The notes: a model not told the origin generated them from the letters alone. 64,000 bases of DNA from CAWDNM01 sp964521195 (GCA_964521195.1 CAZFRE010000003.1:1-64000), one strand, 5' to 3'. Positions 1 through 8,601 are shown, counted from the first letter of the stretch. Numbers and translations are program-made.

Positions 1-862
<862 letters not shown>

Positions 863-890
863 CATTCTGTGACGTGATCGCGCTATGCAG

Positions 891-917
891 CATTCAGGGT
901 GCAGGCACCCCTGGATG
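891..917 (+). other. Hairpin in the 23S-5S spacer
   Basis: An 11-bp stem with one bulged C and one G-U pair (891-901 with 906-917, loop 902-905) lies in the roughly 100-nt spacer between 23S and 5S. It could be a processing stem for the rRNA precursor. Function is inferred from position only. Confidence 0.4.
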
Positions 918-946
918 TGGCATTCACAAGTGAATATATTCCGATG

Positions 947-1098
947 AGAGCTGTCGGATGTGCTCAGTGGTTATGGCGGAGGGGGTACACCCGATCCCAT
1001 TCCGAACTCGGTAGTTAAGTCCTCCAGCGCCGATGGTACTGCGGCGTCAGGCCGTGGGAGAGTAGGACGCCGCTGAGCACATCCGACGGCTCTTTTCT
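947..1098 (+). terminator. Long inverted repeat enclosing 5S rRNA, with a U-rich tail
   Basis: Bases 947-967 pair with 1073-1093 over 21 positions with a single G-U pair, extending 5S helix I well beyond the mature ends. The right arm runs straight into TTTTCTGT. The structure is suited both to maturation of the 5S precursor by a double-strand-specific RNase and to ending the rRNA operon transcript. Pairing is directly visible; the roles are inferred. Confidence 0.6.
963..1078 (+). rRNA. rrf: 5S ribosomal RNA
   Basis: This is a complete 5S rRNA gene of about 116-119 nt. It carries the conserved core CCCATTCCGAACTCGG (about 996-1011), AGCGCCGATGGTACTGCGG and the 3' segment GTGGGAGAGTAGG. The ends pair in helix I. 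Ends are assigned by similarity and may shift by 2-3 bases. Confidence 0.95.
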
Positions 1099-1134
1099 GT
1101 ATTCCGGCGACGCGATGATGAGTCGACCGAATTC

Positions 1135-1165
1135 TTGACCAACTCTGTAAGGATTATGGTACAGT
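1135..1165 (+). promoter_or_regulatory. Candidate promoter for the NifU-like gene
   Basis: TTGACC at 1135-1140 is followed after 19 bases by TACAGT at 1160-1165. The spacing is long and the -10 is imperfect, but it is the best sigma-70-like pair between the rRNA operon and the start codon at 1239. It would give a leader of about 65 nt. Confidence 0.35.
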
Positions 1166-1238
1166 ACTCGCTAGACCAGAACCGCACCCGGCGCACGTTG
1201 CCGGCGACTGCAGTTGGAACCCGCATGAGGAGGGTCAC

Positions 1239-1463
1239 ATGGACAAGGTTCGTGTTCAGGAAGTCCTCGACATGATTCGCCCGGCCCTCCAGGCCGACGG
1301 TGGAGATGTCGAACTCGTCGACGTCACCGATGATGGCGTCGTCAAGGTGCAGCTGGTCGGCGCATGCCGTGGCTGCCCCATGTCTCAGCTCACTCTCGCC
1401 AATGGCGTTGAGCGGGTTCTCAAGGAGAACATCCCTGAGGTGCTTCGCGTAGAGCCGGTCTAG
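1239..1463 (+). CDS. NifU-like C-terminal domain protein (Fe-S cluster scaffold)
   Basis: This 74-residue protein consists only of the NifU C-terminal domain. The CxxC pair sits in GACRGCPMSQ (about residues 43-52), followed by the usual amphipathic helix and a C-terminal LRVEPV. In this family the two cysteines carry a transient 4Fe-4S cluster passed to apo-proteins. A good ribosome binding site, GAGGAGGG, lies 5 bases before ATG. It stands alone between the rRNA operon and its own strong terminator, so it is probably monocistronic. No other Isc or Suf gene is in the window. Confidence 0.93.
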   Translation: MDKVRVQEVLDMIRPALQADGGDVELVDVTDDGVVKVQLVGACRGCPMSQLTLANGVERVLKENIPEVLRVEPV

Positions 1464-1484
1464 CGCACGTCTTCAGAACCATCA

Positions 1485-1525
1485 GAGCGCCCCACCCGAT
1501 TGCTCGGGTGGGGCGCTCGTCGTTT
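1485..1525 (+). terminator. Strong intrinsic terminator after the NifU-like gene
   Basis: A perfect 15-bp GC-rich stem (1485-1499 with 1504-1518) with a four-base loop TTGC is followed by GTCGTTT. It begins 22 bases after the stop codon. Confidence 0.85.
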
Positions 1526-1665
1526 CGCCGCGTGTGCCGGCCGTCCGGCGCCTGATCCGATCCGGAAGGTGGCTCGGCCTACCGTTCGACGCACGGTCGC
1601 AGCGGCCCGCTGAAGTGCCTCTTGCGCCGTACGGCGCGTACGGCCCGCCGCTCGTCAGTAGTGAA

Positions 1666-1694
1666 TTGACGCACTATATGTACCGTTCTACGAT
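1666..1694 (+). promoter_or_regulatory. nrdJ promoter (sigma-70 type)
   Basis: TTGACG at 1666-1671 and TACGAT at 1689-1694 are separated by exactly 17 bases. Transcription would start near 1701, about 75 nt before nrdJ. NrdR-like boxes overlap the -35/spacer region and the region just after +1. The upstream stretch 1526-1665 holds no gene and no structure that I recognise as a cobalamin riboswitch. Confidence 0.6.
1671..1686 (+). promoter_or_regulatory. NrdR box 1
   Basis: GCACTATATGTACCGT resembles the NrdR consensus ACAC(A/T)ATAT(A/C)T(A/T)GTGT in its left half and core (CACTATAT-TA). It overlaps the -35 edge and spacer of the nrdJ promoter, where a bound repressor would block RNA polymerase. 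It is the weaker of the two boxes. Confidence 0.6.
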
Positions 1695-1701
1695 AACCAG
1701 G

Positions 1702-1717
1702 CCGCAATATGTAGTGT
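1702..1717 (+). promoter_or_regulatory. NrdR box 2
   Basis: CCGCAATATGTAGTGT matches 12 of 16 consensus positions of the NrdR box. It starts exactly 31 bases after box 1, three helical turns, which is the usual phasing of paired NrdR sites. NrdR is the ATP/dATP-sensing repressor of ribonucleotide reductase genes. No nrdR gene is in the window. Confidence 0.7.
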
Positions 1718-1774
1718 CTAACGCAGTTCCTGCGCCGCATGTGCGGTGTTGAATCGGCAGAGAGAGGGGAATCC

Positions 1775-4060
1775 ATGTCCGACCTCAAGGGTGCGACCGG
1801 CTATTCGCGCGCCATTGACGAGATCCTGAGCCCGAACTCGCTCAAGGTTCTCCAGAAGCGCTATCTCAACAAGGACGAAGCGGGGAATCCGACCGAGAAC
1901 GCCTCGGACATGTTCATTCGCGTCGCCGAGAATATCGCGGCCGCAGAGCGCGTGTGGGGTGCTGACGATGCGGCCGTAGCGGACGTCGCTGCGGACTTCT
2001 ACGAGCTGATGACCTCGCTCGAGTTCCTGCCGAACTCGCCCACACTCATGAATGCCGGCCGCGAACTGCAGCAGCTCTCGGCGTGTTTCGTGCTGCCGGT
2101 CGAGGACTCGATGGAGTCCATCTTCGGCGCGGTGCGCGACACGGCGCTGATCCACAAGTCGGGGGGCGGTACCGGTTTCAGCTTCTCACGGCTGCGCCCG
2201 GGCGGCGACCAGGTCCGCTCGACGCAGGGCGTATCCAGCGGTCCCGTGTCGTTCATGCGCGTCTTCAATCAAGCGACGGAGGCGGTGAAACAGGGCGGGA
2301 CGAGGCGTGGGGCCAACATGGGCGTGCTGCGCATCGACCACCCGGACATCCTCAACTTCATCAAGTGCAAGGCCGATGGCGATTTCTCCAACTTCAACAT
2401 CTCGGTCGCACTCACCGAGAAGTTCATGGAAGCGGTCAAGGCGGGTACGTCGTATGACCTGGTGAACCCGCGCAGCAAGGACATCGCGGGGCAGCTCGAT
2501 GCGCGCGAGGTATACGATCTTATCGTTGAGATGGCGTGGGCCACCGGTGACCCCGGCATCATCTTCATCGATCGTATCAACCGCGATAACCCGACCCCGC
2601 ACCTTGGCGAGATCGAGTCGACGAACCCGTGCGGCGAGCAGCCGCTGCTTCCCTACGAGGCGTGCAACCTGGGCTCCGTCAACCTTGCGAAGTTCGTCCG
2701 CCTGACGGAGAGCGGTCCGGACGTCGACTGGGATCGCTTGGCCGATGTCGTGCATCGCGGTGTCCGATTCCTTGACGACGTGATCGAGGTCAACGAGTAT
2801 CCGCTGCCCGCCATTGACGAGCTTGCCCGCGGCAACCGCAAGATCGGCCTCGGCGTCATGGGCTGGGCGGATATGCTGATCAAGATGGGCTTGGGCTACG
2901 ACTCGGAACAGGGTGTCGCGCTCGGCGAGAAGGTCATGGGCTTCATCGACGCGGAGGCGAAGCTTGCCTCTCGAAAGCTGGCGGCTGAGCGGGGGGCGTT
3001 CCCCAACTTCGCGGGTTCCATCTACGATGCGCCCGAGGGTGGACCGATCCGGAACGCAACGGTCACGACCATCGCCCCGACCGGAACCCTCTCCATCATC
3101 GCCAACTGCTCCTCCGGGGTTGAGCCGTTGTTCGCGGTCTCGTACGTACGCACGGTGATGGACAACGACAGGCTCGTCGAGGTCAATCCGCTCTTTGAGG
3201 ACTTGGCCGTGAAGCGGGGCTTCTACAGCCGAGAGCTGATGCAGGTGATCGCCGACCACGGCTCGGTTCACGGAATCGACGAGGTGCCCGAGGATGTGCA
3301 ACGTGCGTTCGTCACGGCGCATGACATCTCACCCGACTGGCATCTGAAGATGCAGGCGGCATTCCAGAAGTACACCGACAATGCCGTCTCGAAGACGGTG
3401 AACTTCGCGAACGAGGCCACGGCCGACGACGTACGCTACGTGTACGACCTCGCGTACGAACTCGGCGTCAAGGGTGTGACCATCTACCGAGATGGCAGCA
3501 AGGAGGGTCAGGTGCTGACCACCGGCAAGTCGTCCAAGGTGGCGGTACCGTCCGATGTCGCGGTGGTTGTGCGCGGCGAGATAGAACCGCGTCCGCGTCC
3601 CTCCATCACGACGGGACGCACCGAGAAGATCCAGACGGGGTGCGGCAACCTCTACGTGACCGTCAACTGGGACGAACAGGGCGTGTGCGAGGTGTTCACC
3701 CAGATGGGTAAGTCGGGTGGGTGCGCATCGTCTCAGTCGGAGGCGCTTTCCCGGCTCATCTCGGTCTCGCTGCGTGCGGGTGTCGATCCGGAGGCAATCA
3801 TCAAGCATCTGCGGGGCATCCGCTGTCCGTCGCCATCCTGGGCGGAGGGCGGCAAGGTCCTCTCGTGTGCCGACGGCGTGGGGATCGTGCTCGAGCACGC
3901 GCTGCAGTACGTCGAGACAGGGGTTGCGGGCGCCGGTGTCAGCAAGCATATGGATCACTTGGACAATCTGGCGGGGGCCTGTCCTGAATGCGGCGGTTCG
4001 CTCGAGCACGAGAGCGGCTGTTCGGTCTGTCGCTCGTGCGGTTACAGCAAGTGCGCCTAG
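1775..4060 (+). CDS. nrdJ: Adenosylcobalamin-dependent (class II) ribonucleotide reductase
   Basis: This 761-residue enzyme reduces ribonucleotides to deoxyribonucleotides using a radical made from adenosylcobalamin, so it works without oxygen. Visible are the substrate-loop region NSPTLMNAG (about 87-95), the first redox cysteine in LSACF (C104), the glycine-rich SGGGTGFSFSRLRP, and the active-site motif NPCGEQ (C286, E288) with the second cysteine C297. The C-terminus has a zinc-ribbon-like cysteine cluster (CPECGG, CSVCRSCGYSKC) thought to re-reduce the active site. There is no N-terminal ATP cone. An upstream in-frame ATG at 1739 exists, but GAGAGGGG lies just before ATG 1775, so that start is preferred. 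NrdR boxes precede it and an intrinsic terminator follows, so it is probably monocistronic. Confidence 0.96.
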   Translation: MSDLKGATGYSRAIDEILSPNSLKVLQKRYLNKDEAGNPTENASDMFIRVAENIAAAERVWGADDAAVADVAADFYELMTSLEFLPNSPTLMNAGRELQQLSACFVLPVEDSMESIFGAVRDTALIHKSGGGTGFSFSRLRPGGDQVRSTQGVSSGPVSFMRVFNQATEAVKQGGTRRGANMGVLRIDHPDILNFIKCKADGDFSNFNISVALTEKFMEAVKAGTSYDLVNPRSKDIAGQLDAREVYDLIVEMAWATGDPGIIFIDRINRDNPTPHLGEIESTNPCGEQPLLPYEACNLGSVNLAKFVRLTESGPDVDWDRLADVVHRGVRFLDDVIEVNEYPLPAIDELARGNRKIGLGVMGWADMLIKMGLGYDSEQGVALGEKVMGFIDAEAKLASRKLAAERGAFPNFAGSIYDAPEGGPIRNATVTTIAPTGTLSIIANCSSGVEPLFAVSYVRTVMDNDRLVEVNPLFEDLAVKRGFYSRELMQVIADHGSVHGIDEVPEDVQRAFVTAHDISPDWHLKMQAAFQKYTDNAVSKTVNFANEATADDVRYVYDLAYELGVKGVTIYRDGSKEGQVLTTGKSSKVAVPSDVAVVVRGEIEPRPRPSITTGRTEKIQTGCGNLYVTVNWDEQGVCEVFTQMGKSGGCASSQSEALSRLISVSLRAGVDPEAIIKHLRGIRCPSPSWAEGGKVLSCADGVGIVLEHALQYVETGVAGAGVSKHMDHLDNLAGACPECGGSLEHESGCSVCRSCGYSKCA

Positions 4061-4084
4061 GCGGTCCGAGGCGGTGAATCCACG

Positions 4085-4125
4085 CTCGCGGTCCGTGCCC
4101 TCTGGGCGCGGACCGCGAGTCGTTT
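4085..4125 (+). terminator. Intrinsic terminator after nrdJ
   Basis: CTCGCGGTCCGTGCC pairs with the inverted copy ending at 4119 over about 15 bp with one G-U pair, followed by TCGTTT. It separates nrdJ from dcd. Confidence 0.75.
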
Positions 4126-4142
4126 AGAAGGGCGGAGTTGCC

Positions 4143-4703
4143 ATGGTGTTATCCGACCACACGATTAAGTTGGAGATGGCGGCGGGGCGGATCGTCGTCG
4201 ATCCGGTCGATCCGGACGATATCCAGCCTTCGAGCGTTGACCTGCATCTGGGAGACGACTTTCAGGTGTTCCGCAACTCGCGGTACCCCTACATCGATCC
4301 CGCGCGTGAGCAGCCCGGCCTGACCGAGGCGGTCAGAGCCTCACGCGAGGAGCCCTTCGTGCTGCACCCTGGCGAGTTTGCGCTGGGCACGACGGTCGAG
4401 CGCATCGGCCTGCCTGCCGACGTCGTAGGACGGCTTGAGGGCAAGAGCTCACTCGGTCGTCTCGGACTCCTGATCCACTCGACCGCCGGATATGTCGATC
4501 CCGGCTGGGAGGGTAGGCTCACCCTCGAGCTGTCGAACGTGGCGAACCTGCCGATCCTGCTTTCGCCCGGCATGAAGATCGGCCAGATATCCTTCTCGCG
4601 CATGACGACGGAGGTGGATCGCCCGTACGGGCATCCGGAGCTGGGAAGTCGGTATCAGGGCCAATCGGTCGCTACGCCGAGCCGGATGCACCAGAAGTGG
4701 TGA
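4143..4703 (+). CDS. dcd: dCTP deaminase, probably dUMP-forming (bifunctional)
   Basis: The 186-residue trimeric-dUTPase-fold protein converts dCTP to a deoxyuridine nucleotide for dTMP synthesis. The catalytic block GKSSLGRLGLLIHSTAGYVD (residues about 100-119) is clear, followed by PGWEGRLTLELSN and PGMKIGQISF. The GRLG and TAGY variants are typical of the bifunctional deaminase/diphosphatase of actinobacteria and archaea rather than the mono-functional E. coli type (ARLG, TAHR); this sub-type call is inferred from those residues. AAGGGCGGAG precedes ATG. Its position next to nrdJ links it to dNTP supply. It is convergent with the oxidoreductase downstream, with 33 bases between. Confidence 0.93.
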   Translation: MVLSDHTIKLEMAAGRIVVDPVDPDDIQPSSVDLHLGDDFQVFRNSRYPYIDPAREQPGLTEAVRASREEPFVLHPGEFALGTTVERIGLPADVVGRLEGKSSLGRLGLLIHSTAGYVDPGWEGRLTLELSNVANLPILLSPGMKIGQISFSRMTTEVDRPYGHPELGSRYQGQSVATPSRMHQKW

Positions 4704-4736
4704 GACACGCGGATTGCAGGCGGCGACGGGCGTTGG

Positions 4737-5822
4737 CTACAGGCCCTTCGTGATGCGGCTGACCAGCGGCGTGGGCACGAAGCCGGCGAGGTACTTGCCG
4801 GTCCGCGACTCCATGAAGGGGAGCCACTTCAGCTTGCGAGCGATATTGTTCGCAATGTGAGCGCACGAATCGGAGTAGGCGCTGAGCGCGTCTCCGTTGC
4901 TCGCGTTGGCGATGGCGTTTCCGGCGAGACGGCCGGTGTTCAACGCGTAGGAGATGCCCTCGCCCGACGAGGGTGACATGAAGCCGCCGGCCTCGCCCGC
5001 CAGCAGAACACGACCGCGTCCCGGCACGACGTCTTCGGGCTTGCGCACCGACAGTGCGACCCACGCCTCACGCTTGATCGCCTCGCCGAGCGGAAGCCGC
5101 TCCCGCAACATCGTGATCGCCTGGTCGTGCTTCTCGTGTGGCCGCTTGGTCTTTGGGTAGAACACCGATCCGACGATCGCGACATCGCCCTTAGGCACGA
5201 CGTAGGCATATGCGAACGAGTCGCCGATATCCCGCATATAGATGCAGTCGAAGAAGGGCTCGATCGGACCTTCGATCCGGCAGAAATCCTGCAGTGTCAC
5301 GTATGTCGCGAACGCGCCTACTCCGAGTTGGCGTCGCACCGTCGATCGCGGCCCGTCCGCACCGACAAGATAGTCGCAGCTCAGGCTTGTCTCGCCCTGC
5401 GGTCCCTTGAGCGTCACCGAGACGCGCTCGTCATCCTGCTCGAATCCGCCCACCGCCGTCGCTCCCAGTACCGTGACGTTCTCGGGCAGGAGATCGACGA
5501 GCCAGCTGTCGAACTCCCTGCGGTCGACGTTGAGAAAGCGGAGTTCCGTCGGCTTGAGGATTGAACGGTCCCAATCGTGGTAGCGGAAGTTGACCCATTT
5601 GGGGTCGAGCGTCATCTCGGAGGGCAGTTCGCCGAACTCGGCGAGGAACTCTTGCGTGTACTCGTTCAGCATGCCGCCGCAACTCTTGTCGCGCGGCAGC
5701 GGTGAGGCGTCGACGAGTAGGACGGATCCGGACCGGGCGGCATGGTAGGCCGCCATCACGCCCGCAGGTCCGGCACCGGCGACGATGGTCGAGTAGTGGT
5801 TGTATGGGGGCACAGAAGACAT
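4737..5822 (-). CDS. Geranylgeranyl-reductase-family FAD-dependent oxidoreductase
   Basis: The 361-residue flavoprotein has an N-terminal Rossmann dinucleotide site VAGAGPAGVMAAY (about 14-26), the family's CGG motif in KSCGGMLNE, the GADGPRSTVR motif in the middle, and the second FAD motif LLAGEAGGFMSPSSGEG. Relatives reduce the double bonds of geranylgeranyl chains of lipids, chlorophyll or quinones; the substrate here cannot be told. A longer reading frame exists upstream, but the conserved domain begins right after ATG 5822. TAGACT on the minus strand (5836-5831) ends 8 bases before that ATG and no ribosome binding site is visible, so the message may be almost leaderless. Confidence 0.85.
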   Translation of the reverse strand: MSSVPPYNHYSTIVAGAGPAGVMAAYHAARSGSVLLVDASPLPRDKSCGGMLNEYTQEFLAEFGELPSEMTLDPKWVNFRYHDWDRSILKPTELRFLNVDRREFDSWLVDLLPENVTVLGATAVGGFEQDDERVSVTLKGPQGETSLSCDYLVGADGPRSTVRRQLGVGAFATYVTLQDFCRIEGPIEPFFDCIYMRDIGDSFAYAYVVPKGDVAIVGSVFYPKTKRPHEKHDQAITMLRERLPLGEAIKREAWVALSVRKPEDVVPGRGRVLLAGEAGGFMSPSSGEGISYALNTGRLAGNAIANASNGDALSAYSDSCAHIANNIARKLKWLPFMESRTGKYLAGFVPTPLVSRITKGL

Positions 5823-5946
5823 CGGGCAGTAGTCTACCCCAAGGCAGCGCCGTTGCGGTCGGAACCTGGAGGACACACGAGCGTATCGGGCACGCCGTTC
5901 GCATAGTAGAATCGGACGCACGCTCATTCGAGGAGGCAACGCGGGT

Positions 5947-6189
5947 ATGGCAAAGTGCTGGGAGCAGCGCGGGTGCGACGACGAGATGCAGGCCGAGTGC
6001 CCGCACTCGGTCGACTTCAAAGACAACTGCCCGACGAAGTGTGCCTTCGCCGCATGCGACAGGGCGACCTACGAACTCACGACCGACCCGGACTTGATCT
6101 TCGATCCGACCGTCGATCGTGACGCGGCGATCAAGGACGGATGCAAGTTCTGCGGCTTCTTTCTGACACACGGACCCCGCGTGGGCTAG
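5947..6189 (+). CDS. Small cysteine-rich protein, function unknown
   Basis: The 80-residue protein has eight cysteines at 4, 10, 18, 28, 32, 37, 66 and 69, including C-x3-C (28-32) and a terminal CKFC. It has no signal peptide or membrane segment, so a cytoplasmic metal- or Fe-S-binding role is plausible, but I do not recognise a named family. GAGGAGG lies upstream of ATG and a -10 element TAGAAT is at 5907-5912, giving about a 28-nt leader. The gene after it is another short cysteine-containing protein, and the two may form one transcript. Confidence 0.8.
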   Translation: MAKCWEQRGCDDEMQAECPHSVDFKDNCPTKCAFAACDRATYELTTDPDLIFDPTVDRDAAIKDGCKFCGFFLTHGPRVG

Positions 6190-6236
6190 AGCGCGATCGC
6201 TCCAGGGGTTCCACACCACAAGCGAGGAGGGGACTC

Positions 6237-6458
6237 ATGGGTTGTTGTAGGGACGACGAGCCGACGGTCTACGGACTGGTGAAGGACCTGTTCTGTGCCG
6301 GCTCGATCTGCTGCATCCTCTACGCCGCGCACCGGATCGCTCGCGGCGTCTTGCTCGGCGCCGAGGTGAAGGCGTTCACGAAGTTCGAGGATGCCTACAC
6401 GCCGGAGGAGCGTGAGGTGCTCATCCACAAGATCAAGGTGCGCTCACTCGGCTACTGA
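6237..6458 (+). CDS. Small protein with N-terminal cysteines, function unknown
   Basis: The 73-residue product begins MGCCRDDEP and has a hydrophobic stretch AGSICCILYAAHRIA (about 21-35) that could be a short membrane-associated helix. Five cysteines lie in the first 27 residues. The C-terminal half is charged. I do not recognise the family. GAGGAGGGGACTC directly before ATG is one of the strongest ribosome binding sites in the window and fixes the start, although the frame is open further upstream. It follows the Cys-rich gene by 47 bases and precedes the DNA glycosylase by 7. Confidence 0.75.
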   Translation: MGCCRDDEPTVYGLVKDLFCAGSICCILYAAHRIARGVLLGAEVKAFTKFEDAYTPEEREVLIHKIKVRSLGY

Positions 6459-6465
6459 TTCGTCC

Positions 6466-7254
6466 ATGTCTGCCGTTTCAGCCTCCCCGGTCGCTCGCGA
6501 GCTGCTCGCCTACGGGCTCGAGCTGGAGCAGTCTGCCGCGGCCCAGGTCGGCGGCGGATTCACCGGCGACGCTGCTGCGGACCGGCTGCTCGAACGCGAT
6601 TCGAACGCCTTCCTGCTCGGCGTGCTTTTCACGCAAGGCATCCCGGCCGAACGTGCGTGGCGCGGGCCGGCGCATCTGCTTGAGCGGCTCGGCACCCTCG
6701 ACGTCGGGTTCCTTGCCGACAACCCGGACGCGGTGAGACTGGCCGTTCAGGCGCCACCGATGCTGCATCGCTTCAAGGAGACGGTGCCGCGGTGGATCGT
6801 CTCGGCGGCGCGGCGCCTGCGCGAGGAGTACGCCGGCGACGCCGCTCGCATCTGGCCCACCGGTGCTCACGTGCTCGACGTCACCGAGCGGCTCTCGGCA
6901 TTCGATGGGATCGGCCGCAAGAAGGCGGTCATGGCGACCGAGATCCTGGTGCGGCACTTCGGCGTGGAGTTGCAGGGGCGGGAGTGTGGGCAGGTCGCCT
7001 ACGACGTACAGGTCCGCCGCGTGTTCCTTCGTGCCGGGCTCATCGACATCGACAGCGTGGAAGCGGTCGAAGCCGCCGCGGCGAGCGTCTGTCCGGACTC
7101 GCCGGGAACATTGGACCTCGCCACGTGGCTCGTCGGCCGCGACTGGTGCCGCCCCAGGCGTCCGATGTGCACCGACTGCCGGCTTGGGCCGACGTGCCCG
7201 CGGCGAGTGTGGCTCACGGCCGAGGGGGTCGGCGTCCGCGCGAAGATGCGCTGA
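6466..7254 (+). CDS. Endonuclease III-like HhH-GPD DNA glycosylase with Fe-S cluster
   Basis: The 262-residue base-excision-repair protein has the helix-hairpin-helix LSAFDGIGRKKAVMA (about 145-159) and the downstream catalytic region YDVQVRRVFLRAGL, whose D aligns with the catalytic aspartate of endonuclease III. The C-terminal 4Fe-4S loop is intact: C-x6-C-x2-C-x5-C in WCRPRRPMCTDCRLGPTC. The hairpin is divergent from the usual LPGVGRKTA, so substrate range may differ from Nth. ATG 6466 was chosen because the domain starts soon after it; it lies 7 bases after the upstream stop, so the two genes may be coupled. Confidence 0.82.
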   Translation: MSAVSASPVARELLAYGLELEQSAAAQVGGGFTGDAAADRLLERDSNAFLLGVLFTQGIPAERAWRGPAHLLERLGTLDVGFLADNPDAVRLAVQAPPMLHRFKETVPRWIVSAARRLREEYAGDAARIWPTGAHVLDVTERLSAFDGIGRKKAVMATEILVRHFGVELQGRECGQVAYDVQVRRVFLRAGLIDIDSVEAVEAAAASVCPDSPGTLDLATWLVGRDWCRPRRPMCTDCRLGPTCPRRVWLTAEGVGVRAKMR

Positions 7255-7276
7255 CGACGGTGCGAGTGCACCGTCG
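7255..7276. terminator. Hairpin between convergent genes
   Basis: A perfect 9-bp stem (7255-7263 with 7268-7276, loop GAGT) starts directly after the glycosylase stop codon and lies between two convergent genes. No T-run follows on either strand, so its efficiency as a terminator is uncertain. Confidence 0.45.
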
Positions 7277-7302
7277 AACGCTGAGACATGCGTGGGCTTG
7301 GG

Positions 7303-8601
7303 CTACTGTGCGGAGCGGAAGACCAGGCCGGAGAGCAGCTTGGGATAGAAGTACGTGCTCTTCTGCGGCATGGTCTCTCCCGCGAGTGCTACGGCGCGCA
7401 ACTGGTCCATCCGGGTGGGCCGCAGCACGAAGACCACGTCGCGCTCGCTCGTCGACTCCAGCGCGTCCTCGGCGCCCTTCACGAAGCCGAGCCGATCGAG
7501 CGTCTCCGGACGATCGGGGTGGATGCCGAGAAGGGGATCGAGTACCAGCTCCTGCAACACCGCCACATCGAGATGCTTCCAGGCCGATGAGCGCTCGAGC
7601 CCGATCGCCTCGTCTATGTCGATATCGCCTCGCAGGCGCGCGATACGCGGGACTCTCTCGCCTCGCAACTTGACGAGGAACGCAGGCTCGGCGATTCCCT
7701 CGAGCGCATTCCAGGGCTTCTCGGCGGGGGCAGATGAGAGGTCGAAGTGGCGCAAGAGCCCCGACTCGAACGCCTCGGGGTCGAACGGACCCTCGGCCGT
7801 GGCCACCCTGTGCGTGGGCATGACGACGAGCTCCGGGTCTTCCATGTTCACGAGAGCCATCATCACGTAGTCATACGCGGGATCGGCGGCCGTCTCCCCA
7901 GCCGACGCCGCCGCCTCACGGCGAAGATCCCGGTAGGCGAGCGCGGTGGTGTAGCGGTGGTGACCGTCGGCGATGAAGATGCTCTTGTCGGCGAGCAGTG
8001 CTGTGAGGTCCGCTGCGAGGTCGGCGTCGAAGCTCGCCCACAGAGTGCTGGTGACGCCGTCGGCGTCCGTCGCGACCGCCGCGGGCTCGGCCGTCGTGGC
8101 CGCCTCGAACAGCGCGTCGCTCACGCCGGCGGCGTCCTCGTACAGGCCCAGTACCTGGCTCAGGTTGGCGGCGGTGGCCTTCGTCAGCTCGTATCGGTCG
8201 CCGAGGGCCTTGGGGAGCGTGCGCTCGTGCGGCAGGACCACGCCCGCCGAGAAGGGCTCGATGCCCACCTCCGCGATGAAGGCTCGCCGACGCACGGGCT
8301 TTCCGTGCACCGTGAAGCGCTGCTCGAGTACGTAGACCGCGGGCGACGGGTCGGCCTTCAGGGTCCCATCGGCGCGCCACGTGTTCCATGTCGCCGCACC
8401 GGTCTCGTAGCGGTTCCCCGGTACGCTCGGGTCGAGTGCGCCACTCGGGAGTTCGAGCGCCACGACGTTGTGCGGGTCGTTCGCAAGGTACCGTTCGCGC
8501 TGCGTGTCGGAGATGACGTCGTAGGGCGGTGCGATCACGGGAGTGATGTCTCGGCTGGTCCGGGCGTACCGGAGTCCGGCGAACGGTCGGACGCGGGCCA
8601 T
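7303..8601 (-). CDS. DUF1015 family protein
   Basis: The 432-residue protein belongs to the DUF1015 family, recognised from VRPFAGLRY and APPYDVI near the N-terminus and the conserved FIADGHHRYTTAL block in the middle. The His-rich motif suggests a hydrolase- or kinase-like active site, but no activity can be assigned from the sequence alone. AAAGGAG stands 6 bases before ATG. A -10-like TAGACT (minus strand, 8666-8661) lies in the 100-base gap after azlD, so it probably has its own promoter as well as read-through from azlCD. Confidence 0.85.
   Translation of the reverse strand: MARVRPFAGLRYARTSRDITPVIAPPYDVISDTQRERYLANDPHNVVALELPSGALDPSVPGNRYETGAATWNTWRADGTLKADPSPAVYVLEQRFTVHGKPVRRRAFIAEVGIEPFSAGVVLPHERTLPKALGDRYELTKATAANLSQVLGLYEDAAGVSDALFEAATTAEPAAVATDADGVTSTLWASFDADLAADLTALLADKSIFIADGHHRYTTALAYRDLRREAAASAGETAADPAYDYVMMALVNMEDPELVVMPTHRVATAEGPFDPEAFESGLLRHFDLSSAPAEKPWNALEGIAEPAFLVKLRGERVPRIARLRGDIDIDEAIGLERSSAWKHLDVAVLQELVLDPLLGIHPDRPETLDRLGFVKGAEDALESTSERDVVFVLRPTRMDQLRAVALAGETMPQKSTYFYPKLLSGLVFRSAQ

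Noticed and set aside
1526..1665. Possible cobalamin riboswitch upstream of the B12-dependent reductase
   Set aside because: The stretch lies upstream of the best promoter and I see no B12-box or matching fold; NrdR boxes explain the region better.
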